From CAMEGH01 sp964513905 (GTDB lineage Bacteria; Patescibacteriota; Saccharimonadia; Saccharimonadales; Saccharimonadaceae): a stretch of DNA of 32,505 nt. The notes under the pieces were generated by a model, which had not been told where the DNA came from, did not search any database, and saw nothing but the letters and a program-made list of their open reading frames with translations. The position numbers were made by a program, and so were the translations under genes. The stretch lies in assembly GCA_964513905.1 (NCBI GenBank), contig CAZENS010000009.1:1-32505 (forward strand), given 5' to 3'. Shown in pieces: positions 8,167-15,972 of the stretch; positions within the stretch are counted from its first letter, which is position 1, and every line of letters starts with the position of its first letter.

Positions 8167-9318
8167 ATGAGGATTGCTAGGAAGTCACAATTTACACTGT
8201 ATGCTATCGTTGCGCTTGCTTCGGTTTTGCTGCTTATTTTTCCTGTAGTGCTCAGTGTAGTGGCACGTGCTCAATCGGCTAATCAATCTAAACTAGAGCC
8301 AGGGCAAAGAATTGTTACCATATTCGATCAGGGCGAGAAACGCTCTGTTATTACTGAAGCAAATACGGTTCGGGAGACACTAGAGCGAGCAGATATCTCT
8401 CTGTCGACTGGTGATATTGTCGAGCCTTCGATCGATACCGAGTTTACAACTACTGATTTCACAATAAACATTTATCGTGCAAAACCAGTTATGGTTGTGG
8501 ACGGAATGCGACGTGAGCAGATTATTTCACCCTATGGTTCTGCAAGAGATATTGCAAAGTATGCAGGGATAAAAGTGCACGCCGAGGATGATATTGAGCT
8601 TACTATGTCGAACAATGTGTTAAACGACGGGCTTGGCGCAAAACTTGTTATAGATAGGGCAACACTTGTTACACTCGTTCTGTATGGCAAAAAGACTGAG
8701 GTTAGAACACAAGCTACTACCGTCGCTGATTTTTTGAAAGATAAAAATATAACACTTAAAAAAGACGATACGCTGTCTGTTGCGAATGATGCCGCAATTG
8801 CAGAAGGCATGACAATTGAAGTGTGGCGCAATGGTGTACAGACAATTACAGAAGAACAGGAAGTTGCCTTCCCGATACGACAAATACAGGATGCTGATAA
8901 GCCAGTTGGTTTCCGAGAAGTGCAAACCCCTGGTAAAAAAGGTAAAAAGACTGTAACTTTTGAAGTTACGATGAAAAATGGCCAAGAGGTTGATCGCAAG
9001 GAGATTCAAAGCGTTGTTACTGAGCAGCCATCCGAGCAAGTTGAAGTAGTTGGCGCTAAGCCAAATTTCGATGGCGATTTTGCGGCGGCATTAGCGAAAC
9101 TTCGTAGCTGTGAAGGTGGATACAATAGCTGGAATCCGGCAGGTCCATATTATGGAGCTTATCAATTTGATCAACGGACGTGGGCGAGCGTATCGAGTGC
9201 ACCGTACGGAAGTGCCACACCAGCTGAACAAGATGCAGCCGCTCGTGCACTCTACGAACGACGAGGTTGGCAGCCATGGCCTTCCTGCGGAAGAGGGCTA
9301 CCGGATACTTTCCGCTAA
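8167..9318 (+). CDS. RpfB-like resuscitation-promoting factor (DUF348-G5-Rpf)
   Basis: A 383-residue secreted or membrane-anchored peptidoglycan hydrolase. An N-terminal hydrophobic segment (about residues 10-34) precedes ARAQS, which may be cleaved. DUF348-type repeats follow (from IVTIFDQGEKRSVIT, VMVVDGMRREQIIS and TLVTLVLYGKKTEVR), then a G5 domain (about 220-290), then a C-terminal Rpf lysozyme-like domain from GDFAAALAKLRSCEGG. Glu316 in CEGGYNSW is the expected catalytic residue, and Cys315 with Cys374 can form the known Rpf disulfide. This domain order is that of actinobacterial RpfB. Its stop codon overlaps the rsmA start as TAATG. Given the host-associated life of Saccharibacteria, the target could be own or host peptidoglycan (inference). 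Confidence 0.88.
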   Translation: MRIARKSQFTLYAIVALASVLLLIFPVVLSVVARAQSANQSKLEPGQRIVTIFDQGEKRSVITEANTVRETLERADISLSTGDIVEPSIDTEFTTTDFTINIYRAKPVMVVDGMRREQIISPYGSARDIAKYAGIKVHAEDDIELTMSNNVLNDGLGAKLVIDRATLVTLVLYGKKTEVRTQATTVADFLKDKNITLKKDDTLSVANDAAIAEGMTIEVWRNGVQTITEEQEVAFPIRQIQDADKPVGFREVQTPGKKGKKTVTFEVTMKNGQEVDRKEIQSVVTEQPSEQVEVVGAKPNFDGDFAAALAKLRSCEGGYNSWNPAGPYYGAYQFDQRTWASVSSAPYGSATPAEQDAAARALYERRGWQPWPSCGRGLPDTFR

Positions 9319-10100
9319 TGGCGCTACAAAACAAAAAAGAGCTTGGGCAACACTGGCTACACGACAGATTTGTGTTAGACCATATTGCGGATTGCGCTGA
9401 TATTTCTGGTGCAGATACCGTATTGGAAATTGGACCAGGCCTTGGAACGCTCACATCGATATTGCTTGGGCGCGCCCATAAAGTGGTAGGCGTCGAGTTT
9501 GATAAAAATCTTGCAGATAAACTACCAGGTCAGTTTCCAGGAAAGAATTTAGAAGTTATTCATGATGATATCTTAAATTTTGATGCACGAATATTACCTC
9601 AAAAGTATAAGGTGGTCGCAAACGTTCCATACTATATTACGAGCAAGATTATAAAAAAGTTTATGACAACTAATAATCGGCCAGAGGTTGTTGTGTTGCT
9701 TATTCAAAAAGAGGTGGCGGAGCGAGTTGCAGCAAAAAAAGGAGCAATGAGTGTTTTGGCGGTGAGCGCGCAACTATACGCCGATGTTTCCCTGGGGGAT
9801 ATTGTGCCAGCAGAGTTATTTACGCCGCCGCCAAAGGTGGATTCGCAAGTGCTGATATTGCACCCTAAGCCGGTGCAGTTGCCGGCCGGCGTAGACGAGA
9901 GGCAATTTTTTCAGGTTGTTAAGGCTGGATTCTCGGAGAAAAGAAAAAAGCTTCGCTCTAGTTTGAGCGGAGGTCTTGCAATAGCAAAGCAGGAGGCTGA
10001 CTTGCTACTTGAGCGAGCAGACATTGCAGCTGATTGCCGAGCTGAAGACTTAGATCTAAATGACTGGCGACGACTAGCCAGTGCTTACTTTGCAGGCTAG
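9318..10100 (+). CDS. rsmA: 16S rRNA dimethyladenosine transferase
   Basis: Dimethylates two adjacent adenosines in helix 45 near the 3' end of 16S rRNA (KsgA). It is 260 residues. KKELGQHWLHDR is the family N-terminal motif (usually KxxGQNFL), VLEIGPGLGTLT binds S-adenosylmethionine, NVPYYIT is the catalytic NxPY motif, and LIQKEVAERVAAKKG and PPPKVDSQVL are the typical downstream signatures. I chose ATG 9318 because it overlaps the rpfB-like stop codon and matches the family start. The frame is open further upstream but that would add non-family sequence. Translation is probably coupled to the upstream gene. Confidence 0.95.
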   Translation: MALQNKKELGQHWLHDRFVLDHIADCADISGADTVLEIGPGLGTLTSILLGRAHKVVGVEFDKNLADKLPGQFPGKNLEVIHDDILNFDARILPQKYKVVANVPYYITSKIIKKFMTTNNRPEVVVLLIQKEVAERVAAKKGAMSVLAVSAQLYADVSLGDIVPAELFTPPPKVDSQVLILHPKPVQLPAGVDERQFFQVVKAGFSEKRKKLRSSLSGGLAIAKQEADLLLERADIAADCRAEDLDLNDWRRLASAYFAG

Positions 10101-10131
10101 TTCGTATCTATTCACGGTGGGGGTGCTAATC

Positions 10132-10140
10132 TGTTATACT
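10132..10140 (+). promoter_or_regulatory. Extended -10 promoter of metG, predicted leaderless
   Basis: TGTTATACT with TATACT at 10135-10140, ending 7 bases before ATG 10148. A weak TTCACG at 10111-10116 could be the -35 with an 18-base spacer. Confidence 0.6.
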
Positions 10141-10147
10141 AGGTGTA

Positions 10148-11632
10148 ATGACAAAACAACTATATATTACAACCGCAATTCCGTATGTAAATGGCAAGCC
10201 TCATATTGGCAATGCTCTTGATTATTTGTACGCAGATATTTGGAAGAGATATCAGGAGCAACAAGGAAATGTTGTGCGTTTTCAGGTTGGTACAGATGAG
10301 CACGGTAATAAGATTGCTGCGAAGGCTGCAGAGCTTGGGCTGAGCCCACAGGCTTATACGGATCAGTCGTATGGTAACTTCGAGCAGATGGCGCGAAAGG
10401 TGGGCGCAAATTTCACAGATTTTATTCGAACAACCAACCCAAACCACCAGCAGGCGGTGCAGTATATTTGGCAAAAACTTCAGCCCTACATATATAAATC
10501 AACTTATAGTGGCTGGTATTGCCAGGGGTGCGAGGCATTTATCACCGATAAAGAAGCTGAGGTGAATGGCGGCGTTTGCCCCGATCACAATCAGCCGTAT
10601 CAGCGACTAGAAGAGGAGAATTATTACCTAAGGACAAGTAGCTTTACCGATAAAATTCGAGAGGCGATTACATCAGGTGAAATGCAAATTGTTCCAGAAT
10701 TTCGAAAAAAAGAATTTTTGGAGCTTATTAAAGATGGTTTTCAGGACGTATCAATTAGCCGTCCACGCAAAAGTTTAAGTTGGGGCGTGCCTGTTCCCGG
10801 TGATGAGAGTCAGGTGATGTATGTGTGGATTGACGCACTTGCAAATTATATTACCGTACTTGGATACCCCGGAAATCCTGACTGGCAACAATATTGGCCG
10901 GCGGATATTCAAGTAATTGGAAAAGATATACTGCGTTTTCATGCGGGGATTTGGCCTGCAATGTTGATTGGTCTAGGTTTGGATTTACCAAAGAAACTAT
11001 TGGTTCATGGATTCGTAAATATTGACGGCGCTAAGATTAGTAAGAGTGTTGGTAATACGGTTGATCCTGGCGAAATCATCGACACCTATGGGGTTGATGC
11101 GTTCCGATATTTCTTCTCTCGTCATATTCCTGTGCAGGATGACGGAGACTTTACGTGGGAGAAATTTGAAAATGCGTACAATACTGAACTTGGAAATGAT
11201 TTAGGAAATTTGGTGCAGCGGGTTGCGAGCATGATCTCTCGCTATCAGTCTGGCGTAATTGGTGATGTAACAAGTGGAGAGCATGATGCGAGAGCCTACC
11301 ATATTGCCATGGAGTCGCTTGAATACAATAAGGCGCTCGATCATGTTTGGAACGGCGTCAGGGCTGCAAATAAGCGTATCGAAACCGTTAAGCCGTGGGA
11401 AGTTGCAAAAAAGGCAAAAGAAGACCCGGAATCTGCTGATCATCTTGCTGATGTATTGCAGGACTTAGTGGGTGCACTGCTGCAGATCAGCGATTTGCTC
11501 CGTCCGTTTCTTCCCGAAACCTCCGAGAAAATTCAGGCTACATTTTCTGAGGGAGTGATTAGAGATCAGGGTATTTTGTTTCCAAAGCTATATATGCGCA
11601 CAGAAGATCCTCGAGTAAAGTCAGCAAAATAG
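10148..11632 (+). CDS. metG: Methionyl-tRNA synthetase
   Basis: Charges tRNA-Met, a class I enzyme. It is 494 residues. The HIGH motif reads HIGN within PYVNGKPHIGNALDYLYAD, GTDEHGNK follows, the connective-peptide zinc knuckle is present as CQGC and a single further Cys in GGVCPDHNQ, and the KMSKS loop reads KISKS followed by VGNTVDPGE. The anticodon-binding helical domain is present at the C-terminus. There is no C-terminal EMAP-like dimerisation domain, as in many short bacterial forms. tatD follows after 12 bases and is likely cotranscribed. Confidence 0.96.
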   Translation: MTKQLYITTAIPYVNGKPHIGNALDYLYADIWKRYQEQQGNVVRFQVGTDEHGNKIAAKAAELGLSPQAYTDQSYGNFEQMARKVGANFTDFIRTTNPNHQQAVQYIWQKLQPYIYKSTYSGWYCQGCEAFITDKEAEVNGGVCPDHNQPYQRLEEENYYLRTSSFTDKIREAITSGEMQIVPEFRKKEFLELIKDGFQDVSISRPRKSLSWGVPVPGDESQVMYVWIDALANYITVLGYPGNPDWQQYWPADIQVIGKDILRFHAGIWPAMLIGLGLDLPKKLLVHGFVNIDGAKISKSVGNTVDPGEIIDTYGVDAFRYFFSRHIPVQDDGDFTWEKFENAYNTELGNDLGNLVQRVASMISRYQSGVIGDVTSGEHDARAYHIAMESLEYNKALDHVWNGVRAANKRIETVKPWEVAKKAKEDPESADHLADVLQDLVGALLQISDLLRPFLPETSEKIQATFSEGVIRDQGILFPKLYMRTEDPRVKSAK

Positions 11633-11644
11633 AGGCATGGGCAT

Positions 11645-12397
11645 ATGCTGATTGATACACATTGCCATATTCATGAAAAAGACTATCCGCTACCGATTGA
11701 TGAAGTAGTTGCGCGAGCGCAGGAGTACTCTGTTAGTAAGATGATTTGCGTCGGTACAACTGCCGAGAGCTCCCTTCGAGCAATTAAGGCTACGCAGGCC
11801 TATGATAATATCTACGCTGCCGCTGGCGTTCATCCACACGATGCAAGCGGTGGTGTGGATGAAGTTTTAGAGATTATCGCAACGAATGCCGATAGCCTGG
11901 TTGCAGTGGGTGAAATTGGGCTTGATTACTTTTATCTTCATAGCGCAAAAGAACAGCAAATACAGACACTCGAGAAACAGTTAGAGGCGGCGCTGAAAGC
12001 CGATATTCCGGTGACATTTCATGTTCGAGACGCATTTTCGGATTTTTGGCCAATATTTGATAATTTTACAGGGGTTAGAGGTGCGCTCCATAGCTTTACC
12101 GATTCGATCGAGAATATGGAGAAAGGCCTATCAAGAGGGCTGTATATAGGGGTCAATGGTATTAGTACGTTTACAAAAGACAGTGAGCAAAAAAAGATGT
12201 TTGCTGCCGTGCCTCTCGAGAGGCTTTTGCTTGAAACAGATGCGCCCTTCTTGACACCAAGCCCATATCGTGGTAAAGTGAATGAGCCAAGTAGAGTACG
12301 TGAGGTGGCAAAATACCATGCAGCAATACGAGAGCTGCCGCTTGAGGTTTTGGCCAATCGCACAACTCGCAACGCCGAAGCGTTATTTGGAATCTAA
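11645..12397 (+). CDS. tatD: TatD-family metal-dependent hydrolase/DNase
   Basis: A 250-residue TIM-barrel metal hydrolase of the amidohydrolase superfamily. Metal ligands are visible as DTHCHIHE (His-x-His at residues 6 and 8), GEIGLDYF (Glu), FHVRDAF (His), ALHSFTD (His) and LLETDAPFL (Asp). Family members are 3'-to-5' DNA/RNA exonucleases or D-aminoacyl-tRNA-linked hydrolases, and the exact substrate is unclear. It follows metG closely, the same pairing as metS-yabD in Bacillus and metG-tatD near rpfB in mycobacteria. Ribosome binding is weak (AGAGG 9-13 bases upstream). Confidence 0.93.
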   Translation: MLIDTHCHIHEKDYPLPIDEVVARAQEYSVSKMICVGTTAESSLRAIKATQAYDNIYAAAGVHPHDASGGVDEVLEIIATNADSLVAVGEIGLDYFYLHSAKEQQIQTLEKQLEAALKADIPVTFHVRDAFSDFWPIFDNFTGVRGALHSFTDSIENMEKGLSRGLYIGVNGISTFTKDSEQKKMFAAVPLERLLLETDAPFLTPSPYRGKVNEPSRVREVAKYHAAIRELPLEVLANRTTRNAEALFGI

Positions 12398-12403
12398 TAT
12401 ACT
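12398..12403 (+). promoter_or_regulatory. -10 box before the small gene at 12426
   Basis: TATACT starts directly after the tatD stop codon. The predicted transcript would begin near 12410 and carries GTGGAGCGAGG before ATG 12426, so this is a leadered promoter with a ribosome site. Confidence 0.45.
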
Positions 12404-12425
12404 AACCATAAGTGTGGAGCGAGGT

Positions 12426-12629
12426 ATGTATAATCCAGATACTACTAATACTATGATTGGCTATGAAGCGGCCGATTTTCCAGCAGATGCTGTAAATGAT
12501 CAGGAGTCTAGCGAGACTCAGGATTCGATTGAAGTGAACTATTCTTTGCTAACGGAGCGAGTTTTTCGCATTGGTGAAAGCCTGGCTCAACTCCGACAAC
12601 AAGAACTAGAGATGGAAGAGGCCTACTAG
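12426..12629 (+). CDS. Small acidic protein of unknown function
   Basis: A 67-residue acidic protein, unrecognised. The N-terminal half is probably disordered and the C-terminal part (VNYSLLTERVFRIGESLAQL) should form an amphipathic helix. ATG 12426 is preferred over the longer open frame because it has GGAG 7 bases upstream and a -10 box before it, and because the longer frame runs back into tatD. Its TAG stop directly abuts the ATG of the next gene, so the two are almost certainly translated together. No membrane segment or signal peptide is seen. Confidence 0.65.
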   Translation: MYNPDTTNTMIGYEAADFPADAVNDQESSETQDSIEVNYSLLTERVFRIGESLAQLRQQELEMEEAY

Positions 12630-13097
12630 ATGTCGGGCGTTTTCAAAAAGGCTATGCAGCTGCTGATTGGCGATGAGCCTATTTTTGAAGACGCATCTGT
12701 TTCACAAAAAATATCGGCACCAAATAAGCCTCATCGTCGACCGTTAAAAAAACTAACAGAAAGAGAACTTATTCAGCTAGAGAGCGAAGTTGGAGCTTTG
12801 TTGTTTGGCGAAATCCCTAAAGGACACCGAAGGGAATTTTTTAATTTAGATCCAACTACCTGGATTTGGTACGACGAATCTCATGAGCGACATAGTAGAA
12901 AAAGCCATAGTGTAACGGTTCGCTATGAAGTGCATACTAATGGTATTTTGAAGGTTCAAGAGGGGGCTCGATACAATTTTATTGAAGGGCAGGAGCTTGA
13001 GAACTTTGTTATGGCAACGCAATTGTACTATGAGCGTGTTTGTCGCGATGTGTATAAGCGTCAGCCACACCCTGCGCTGGTTGGTGTGCATCAATAA
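12630..13097 (+). CDS. Conserved-looking hypothetical protein
   Basis: A 155-residue soluble protein, unrecognised. A basic linker (NKPHRRPLKKLTERELIQLE) precedes what looks like one globular domain: GALLFGEIPKGHRREFFNLD, WIWYDESHE, VTVRYEVHTNGILKVQEG and an aromatic-rich helix to the end. The strand-rich centre ending in an alpha helix, with the aromatic WIWYDE run, suggests a small alpha/beta domain. The start codon follows the stop of the 67-residue gene with no gap. The pair may act in the same process. No function is inferred. Confidence 0.75.
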   Translation: MSGVFKKAMQLLIGDEPIFEDASVSQKISAPNKPHRRPLKKLTERELIQLESEVGALLFGEIPKGHRREFFNLDPTTWIWYDESHERHSRKSHSVTVRYEVHTNGILKVQEGARYNFIEGQELENFVMATQLYYERVCRDVYKRQPHPALVGVHQ

Positions 13098-13103
13098 ATA
13101 CGG

Positions 13104-13109
13104 TATAAT
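13104..13109 (+). promoter_or_regulatory. -10 box of the cysteine desulfurase operon
   Basis: TATAAT ends 9 bases before ATG 13119. Any 5' leader would be only two or three bases. Confidence 0.55.
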
Positions 13110-13118
13110 TAGCAGATA

Positions 13119-14294
13119 ATGAGCGATACAGTTTACTATCTTGATTATGCCGCCGCTACACCGCTCGATGAGCGGGTATTTTTGGCTATGAAGCCGTATT
13201 TTACTGAGAAATTTTACAATCCATCGAGTCCATATGAGCCTGCCATCGCCGTTCGCCGCGATTACCAAGCTGCGAAAACAGTGATTGCTCGGGCAATTGG
13301 CGCAGGGGCAGATGAGCTAGTGATGACTGCAGGGGCTACCGAATCTATTAATTTGGCTATTAGTAGCTTTGAGGGACATAAGATGTGTTCCGCAATAGAG
13401 CACGACAGTGTACTAAAGGCAATTCAGGCATCGGGTGATTATACGATAGTGCCGGTTGATACGTTCGGGCGAATCAATATGGAACGACTACGGGAATCAA
13501 TTACGGATTCTACGGAGTTGGTGAGTGTGGCTTTGGCAAATCATGAAATTGGTACGATTCAGTCACTTTCAGAAATTGCTGGGATTATTGGTCGTGTACG
13601 TGAAGAGCGAGCGAAGGCTGGAAATCGTCGACAGTTGCTACTGCACTGTGATGCATCTCAGGGTTTTGGAATACTCGACATACAGGTCGCTCGGCTGGGG
13701 CTTGACCTACTAACATTAAATGCTGCAAAAATTTATGGGCCAAAGCAGGTCGGCTTGTTATGGGTGAAACCTGGCGTAAAGATTAGTGCTCGAATCGTGG
13801 GCGGTGGGCAAGAGCTCGGTTTGCGTAGTGGAACCGAAAATGTTGCTGGTGTAATAGGGTTTGCTGAGGCAATACGACTAGCCGAAAAGCGACGCAAATC
13901 CGAAACGAAGCGCGTACGATTATTGCGTGATTCGCTAGAAAAGCAGTTAATAGAGGCGTTTCCAGCAGCGGTTGTCTCGGGTGATCGTCGGCACCGATTG
14001 GGGAATTATCTTAATATATCCTTTCCTGGTATAGATGCTGAACGGCTTGTTTTTATGCTAGAAATGCAGAATGTTTTAGTCGCTACAGGTAGTGCATGCG
14101 CTGCGAACAAGGCAACGAAATCACATGTATTAGCAGCAATTGGCTTGGACGAGAAGACGGCAAACGGTAGTCTGCGACTTACGCTTGGGCGCGGATCTAC
14201 AGATGATACGGTGAACGGTGCTGCAAAAATAATCATCGATACCATAAATAAAGAAGCGGCTCGTACGGGAGTTGATGTATGGAAAAGCTCCTAG
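13119..14294 (+). CDS. Cysteine desulfurase, NifS/IscS family
   Basis: A PLP enzyme that removes sulfur from cysteine as a persulfide. It is 391 residues. The N-terminus YYLDYAAATPLDERV is typical, AIEHDSVLKA contains the cofactor-stacking His, NAAKIYGPKQ carries the PLP lysine (Lys204), GLRSGTENV is conserved, and Cys327 in GSACAANKATKSHV is the sulfur-carrying residue. The gene overlaps the next by 16 bases, and mnmA follows. This places the enzyme as the sulfur donor for tRNA 2-thiouridine synthesis. A role in Fe-S assembly is possible, but no scaffold gene (iscU or sufBCD) is seen here, so I give no iscS symbol. Confidence 0.93.
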   Translation: MSDTVYYLDYAAATPLDERVFLAMKPYFTEKFYNPSSPYEPAIAVRRDYQAAKTVIARAIGAGADELVMTAGATESINLAISSFEGHKMCSAIEHDSVLKAIQASGDYTIVPVDTFGRINMERLRESITDSTELVSVALANHEIGTIQSLSEIAGIIGRVREERAKAGNRRQLLLHCDASQGFGILDIQVARLGLDLLTLNAAKIYGPKQVGLLWVKPGVKISARIVGGGQELGLRSGTENVAGVIGFAEAIRLAEKRRKSETKRVRLLRDSLEKQLIEAFPAAVVSGDRRHRLGNYLNISFPGIDAERLVFMLEMQNVLVATGSACAANKATKSHVLAAIGLDEKTANGSLRLTLGRGSTDDTVNGAAKIIIDTINKEAARTGVDVWKSS

Positions 14295-14890
14295 TATTTG
14301 CGATTGGATTTGGCTTGACTATTGCTCTAGTTGGATCATATCTTGGTCCGGATGATTTATCTCGCTGTGATTCAACACCGAGCGACGCGCCTGGCTTTAT
14401 GCAATGTAATAAGGCTGATGCAATTGTTGCGGTGAGTGGTGGCGATACAACAGCTAGAACACAAGAGGCAATTAATTTATACCAACGGGGGTGGGCGGAT
14501 ACACTGATTTTTTCTGGTGCAGCAGCAGATAAAGCTGGTCCAAGTAATGCTGAAGTTATGAGGGAGTTTGCGATTGATCAAGGAGTTGATCCAGCGGCAA
14601 TTGCAATCGAAAGTCAATCCGAAACAACACGAGAGAATGCAAAATTAACAAATGATGTGTTTTCTGGACGCAACATTAAGAACGTTATTCTTGTTACCTC
14701 GGCATACCATCAGCGTCGGGCTAATATCGAATTTCGTCGAGGGGCCGATAGCGAGGTAACTGTCTATAATCACCCCGTTCAGCGTGACAAGCATTGGTCG
14801 GAATGGTGGTGGATAACACCTGGCGGATGGTGGCTTGCCGGTACGGAAATTGTAAAAATTTTACTTGTATATATGGGAGTTTCAAGGTGA
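14279..14890 (+). CDS. DUF218/YdcF-SanA-like membrane protein
   Basis: A 203-residue protein with an N-terminal hydrophobic segment (about residues 4-20) followed by a DUF218 fold. Visible motifs are AIVAVSGGDTTARTQEA, GWADTLIFSGA, the conserved IESQSETTRENAKLT, and VTSAYHQRRANIEFRR. The family includes SanA/YdcF/ElyC proteins linked to envelope integrity, and the enzymatic role is uncertain. It is embedded between the cysteine desulfurase (16-base overlap) and mnmA (GTGA overlap), so it must be cotranslated with sulfur-transfer genes although no functional link is obvious. It is the only complete gene in the window that ends in TGA. Confidence 0.85.
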   Translation: MEKLLVFAIGFGLTIALVGSYLGPDDLSRCDSTPSDAPGFMQCNKADAIVAVSGGDTTARTQEAINLYQRGWADTLIFSGAAADKAGPSNAEVMREFAIDQGVDPAAIAIESQSETTRENAKLTNDVFSGRNIKNVILVTSAYHQRRANIEFRRGADSEVTVYNHPVQRDKHWSEWWWITPGGWWLAGTEIVKILLVYMGVSR

Positions 14891-15912
14891 GCAAGGTTTT
14901 TGTTGGCATGAGTGGCGGAGTTGATAGCAGTGTGACGGCGGCCTTATTGGTCGAGCAAGGACATGATGTTACTGGTGTTTATATGAAAAACTGGAGTCAG
15001 GATTTACCGGGTATGAAATGTCCGTGGGCCGAAGATCTTGCAGATGCAAAGCGAGTGGCCGTTCAGCTTGGCATAGATTTTTTAGTTTATGATTTTGAAA
15101 ATGAGTATCGGGATAAAGTTGTGCAATATATGATTGATACGTATCAAGAAGGCCGTACGCCAAACCCCGATATTATGTGTAATCAAGAAGTAAAATTTAA
15201 GTTATTTTTAGATAAAGCGCTAGAAGACGGAGCGGATTTTATTGCCACTGGTCATTATGCACAGACGAAAGACGGTAGGCTTTTTTGTGCGAAGGATAGC
15301 AATAAAGATCAGACATACTTTCTTTATCGGGTATCAAGCGATGCGCTAAAAAAGACACTTTTTCCGCTTGGTGGAATGACGAAGCCAGAGGTGCGAGAGT
15401 ATGCAGCGTCTCACCACCTATACACAGCAAAAAAGAAAGAGAGTATGGGTGTTTGTTTTGTTGGGCAGGTGGGAATGCGGGATTTCCTTGGACAGTATGT
15501 TACAACAAAGCCCGGGAACATTATAGATAAAGCAACGGGAAAAGTAGTGGGAATGCATGACGGTGCCCTTTTTTATACACTAGGGCAGCGGCATGGACTA
15601 AATGTTGGCGGTGGTCTTCCATATTATGTAGTAGGAAAAAATATGGATCAAAATGAAGTAATTGTATCAACAGATTTAAATGATACCGCCATTTGGAATG
15701 AAGAATTGGAGATTGGCGCTATCCATTCTATTGGGGAGCCGATTAGGGATGGTGAATACGATATTCGAATTAGGCATCGCGCGCCTTTGATTCGTGCGAA
15801 GCTTGAGGGTGGAGTGGTGCATTTAAGTGAGGCGCAACGTGCATTAACTCCTGGTCAGTCTGCGGTTCTTTACCGAGGTGACGAGTGCGTTGGCGGCGGA
15901 ATTATTATATAA
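14887..15912 (+). CDS. mnmA: tRNA-specific 2-thiouridylase MnmA
   Basis: Adds sulfur to U34 of tRNA-Lys, -Glu and -Gln. It is 341 residues. GMSGGVDSSVTAALL is the PP-loop for ATP, ATGHYAQ follows, and the two catalytic cysteines are present: Cys98 in PDIMCNQEVKF and Cys190 in GVCFVG. I chose GTG 14887, which overlaps the upstream TGA, because GGGAG lies 7 bases before it and the family N-terminus starts there. The open frame extends further upstream but is not family-like. The operon with the desulfurase gives donor and acceptor of the sulfur relay, and tRNA-Glu at the left end of the window is one natural substrate. Confidence 0.95.
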   Translation: MSKVFVGMSGGVDSSVTAALLVEQGHDVTGVYMKNWSQDLPGMKCPWAEDLADAKRVAVQLGIDFLVYDFENEYRDKVVQYMIDTYQEGRTPNPDIMCNQEVKFKLFLDKALEDGADFIATGHYAQTKDGRLFCAKDSNKDQTYFLYRVSSDALKKTLFPLGGMTKPEVREYAASHHLYTAKKKESMGVCFVGQVGMRDFLGQYVTTKPGNIIDKATGKVVGMHDGALFYTLGQRHGLNVGGGLPYYVVGKNMDQNEVIVSTDLNDTAIWNEELEIGAIHSIGEPIRDGEYDIRIRHRAPLIRAKLEGGVVHLSEAQRALTPGQSAVLYRGDECVGGGIII

Positions 15913-15934
15913 AGTTCACTAGGGGCGCTTATTC

Positions 15935-15964
15935 TTGAGGCTAGCGGTTGCAGTCTGGTATAAT
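15935..15964 (+). promoter_or_regulatory. Promoter of alaS, predicted near-leaderless
   Basis: TTGAGG at 15935-15940, an 18-base spacer and the extended -10 TGGTATAAT (TATAAT at 15959-15964). ATG 15973 follows after 8 bases, so almost no leader is expected. Confidence 0.65.
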
Positions 15965-15972
15965 TAACAGAT

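Noticed and set aside
14888..14890. TGA read as glycine (reassigned code)
   Set aside because: No in-frame TGA occurs inside any recognised gene here, and mnmA starts across this TGA with a good ribosome site. The standard code fits the window.
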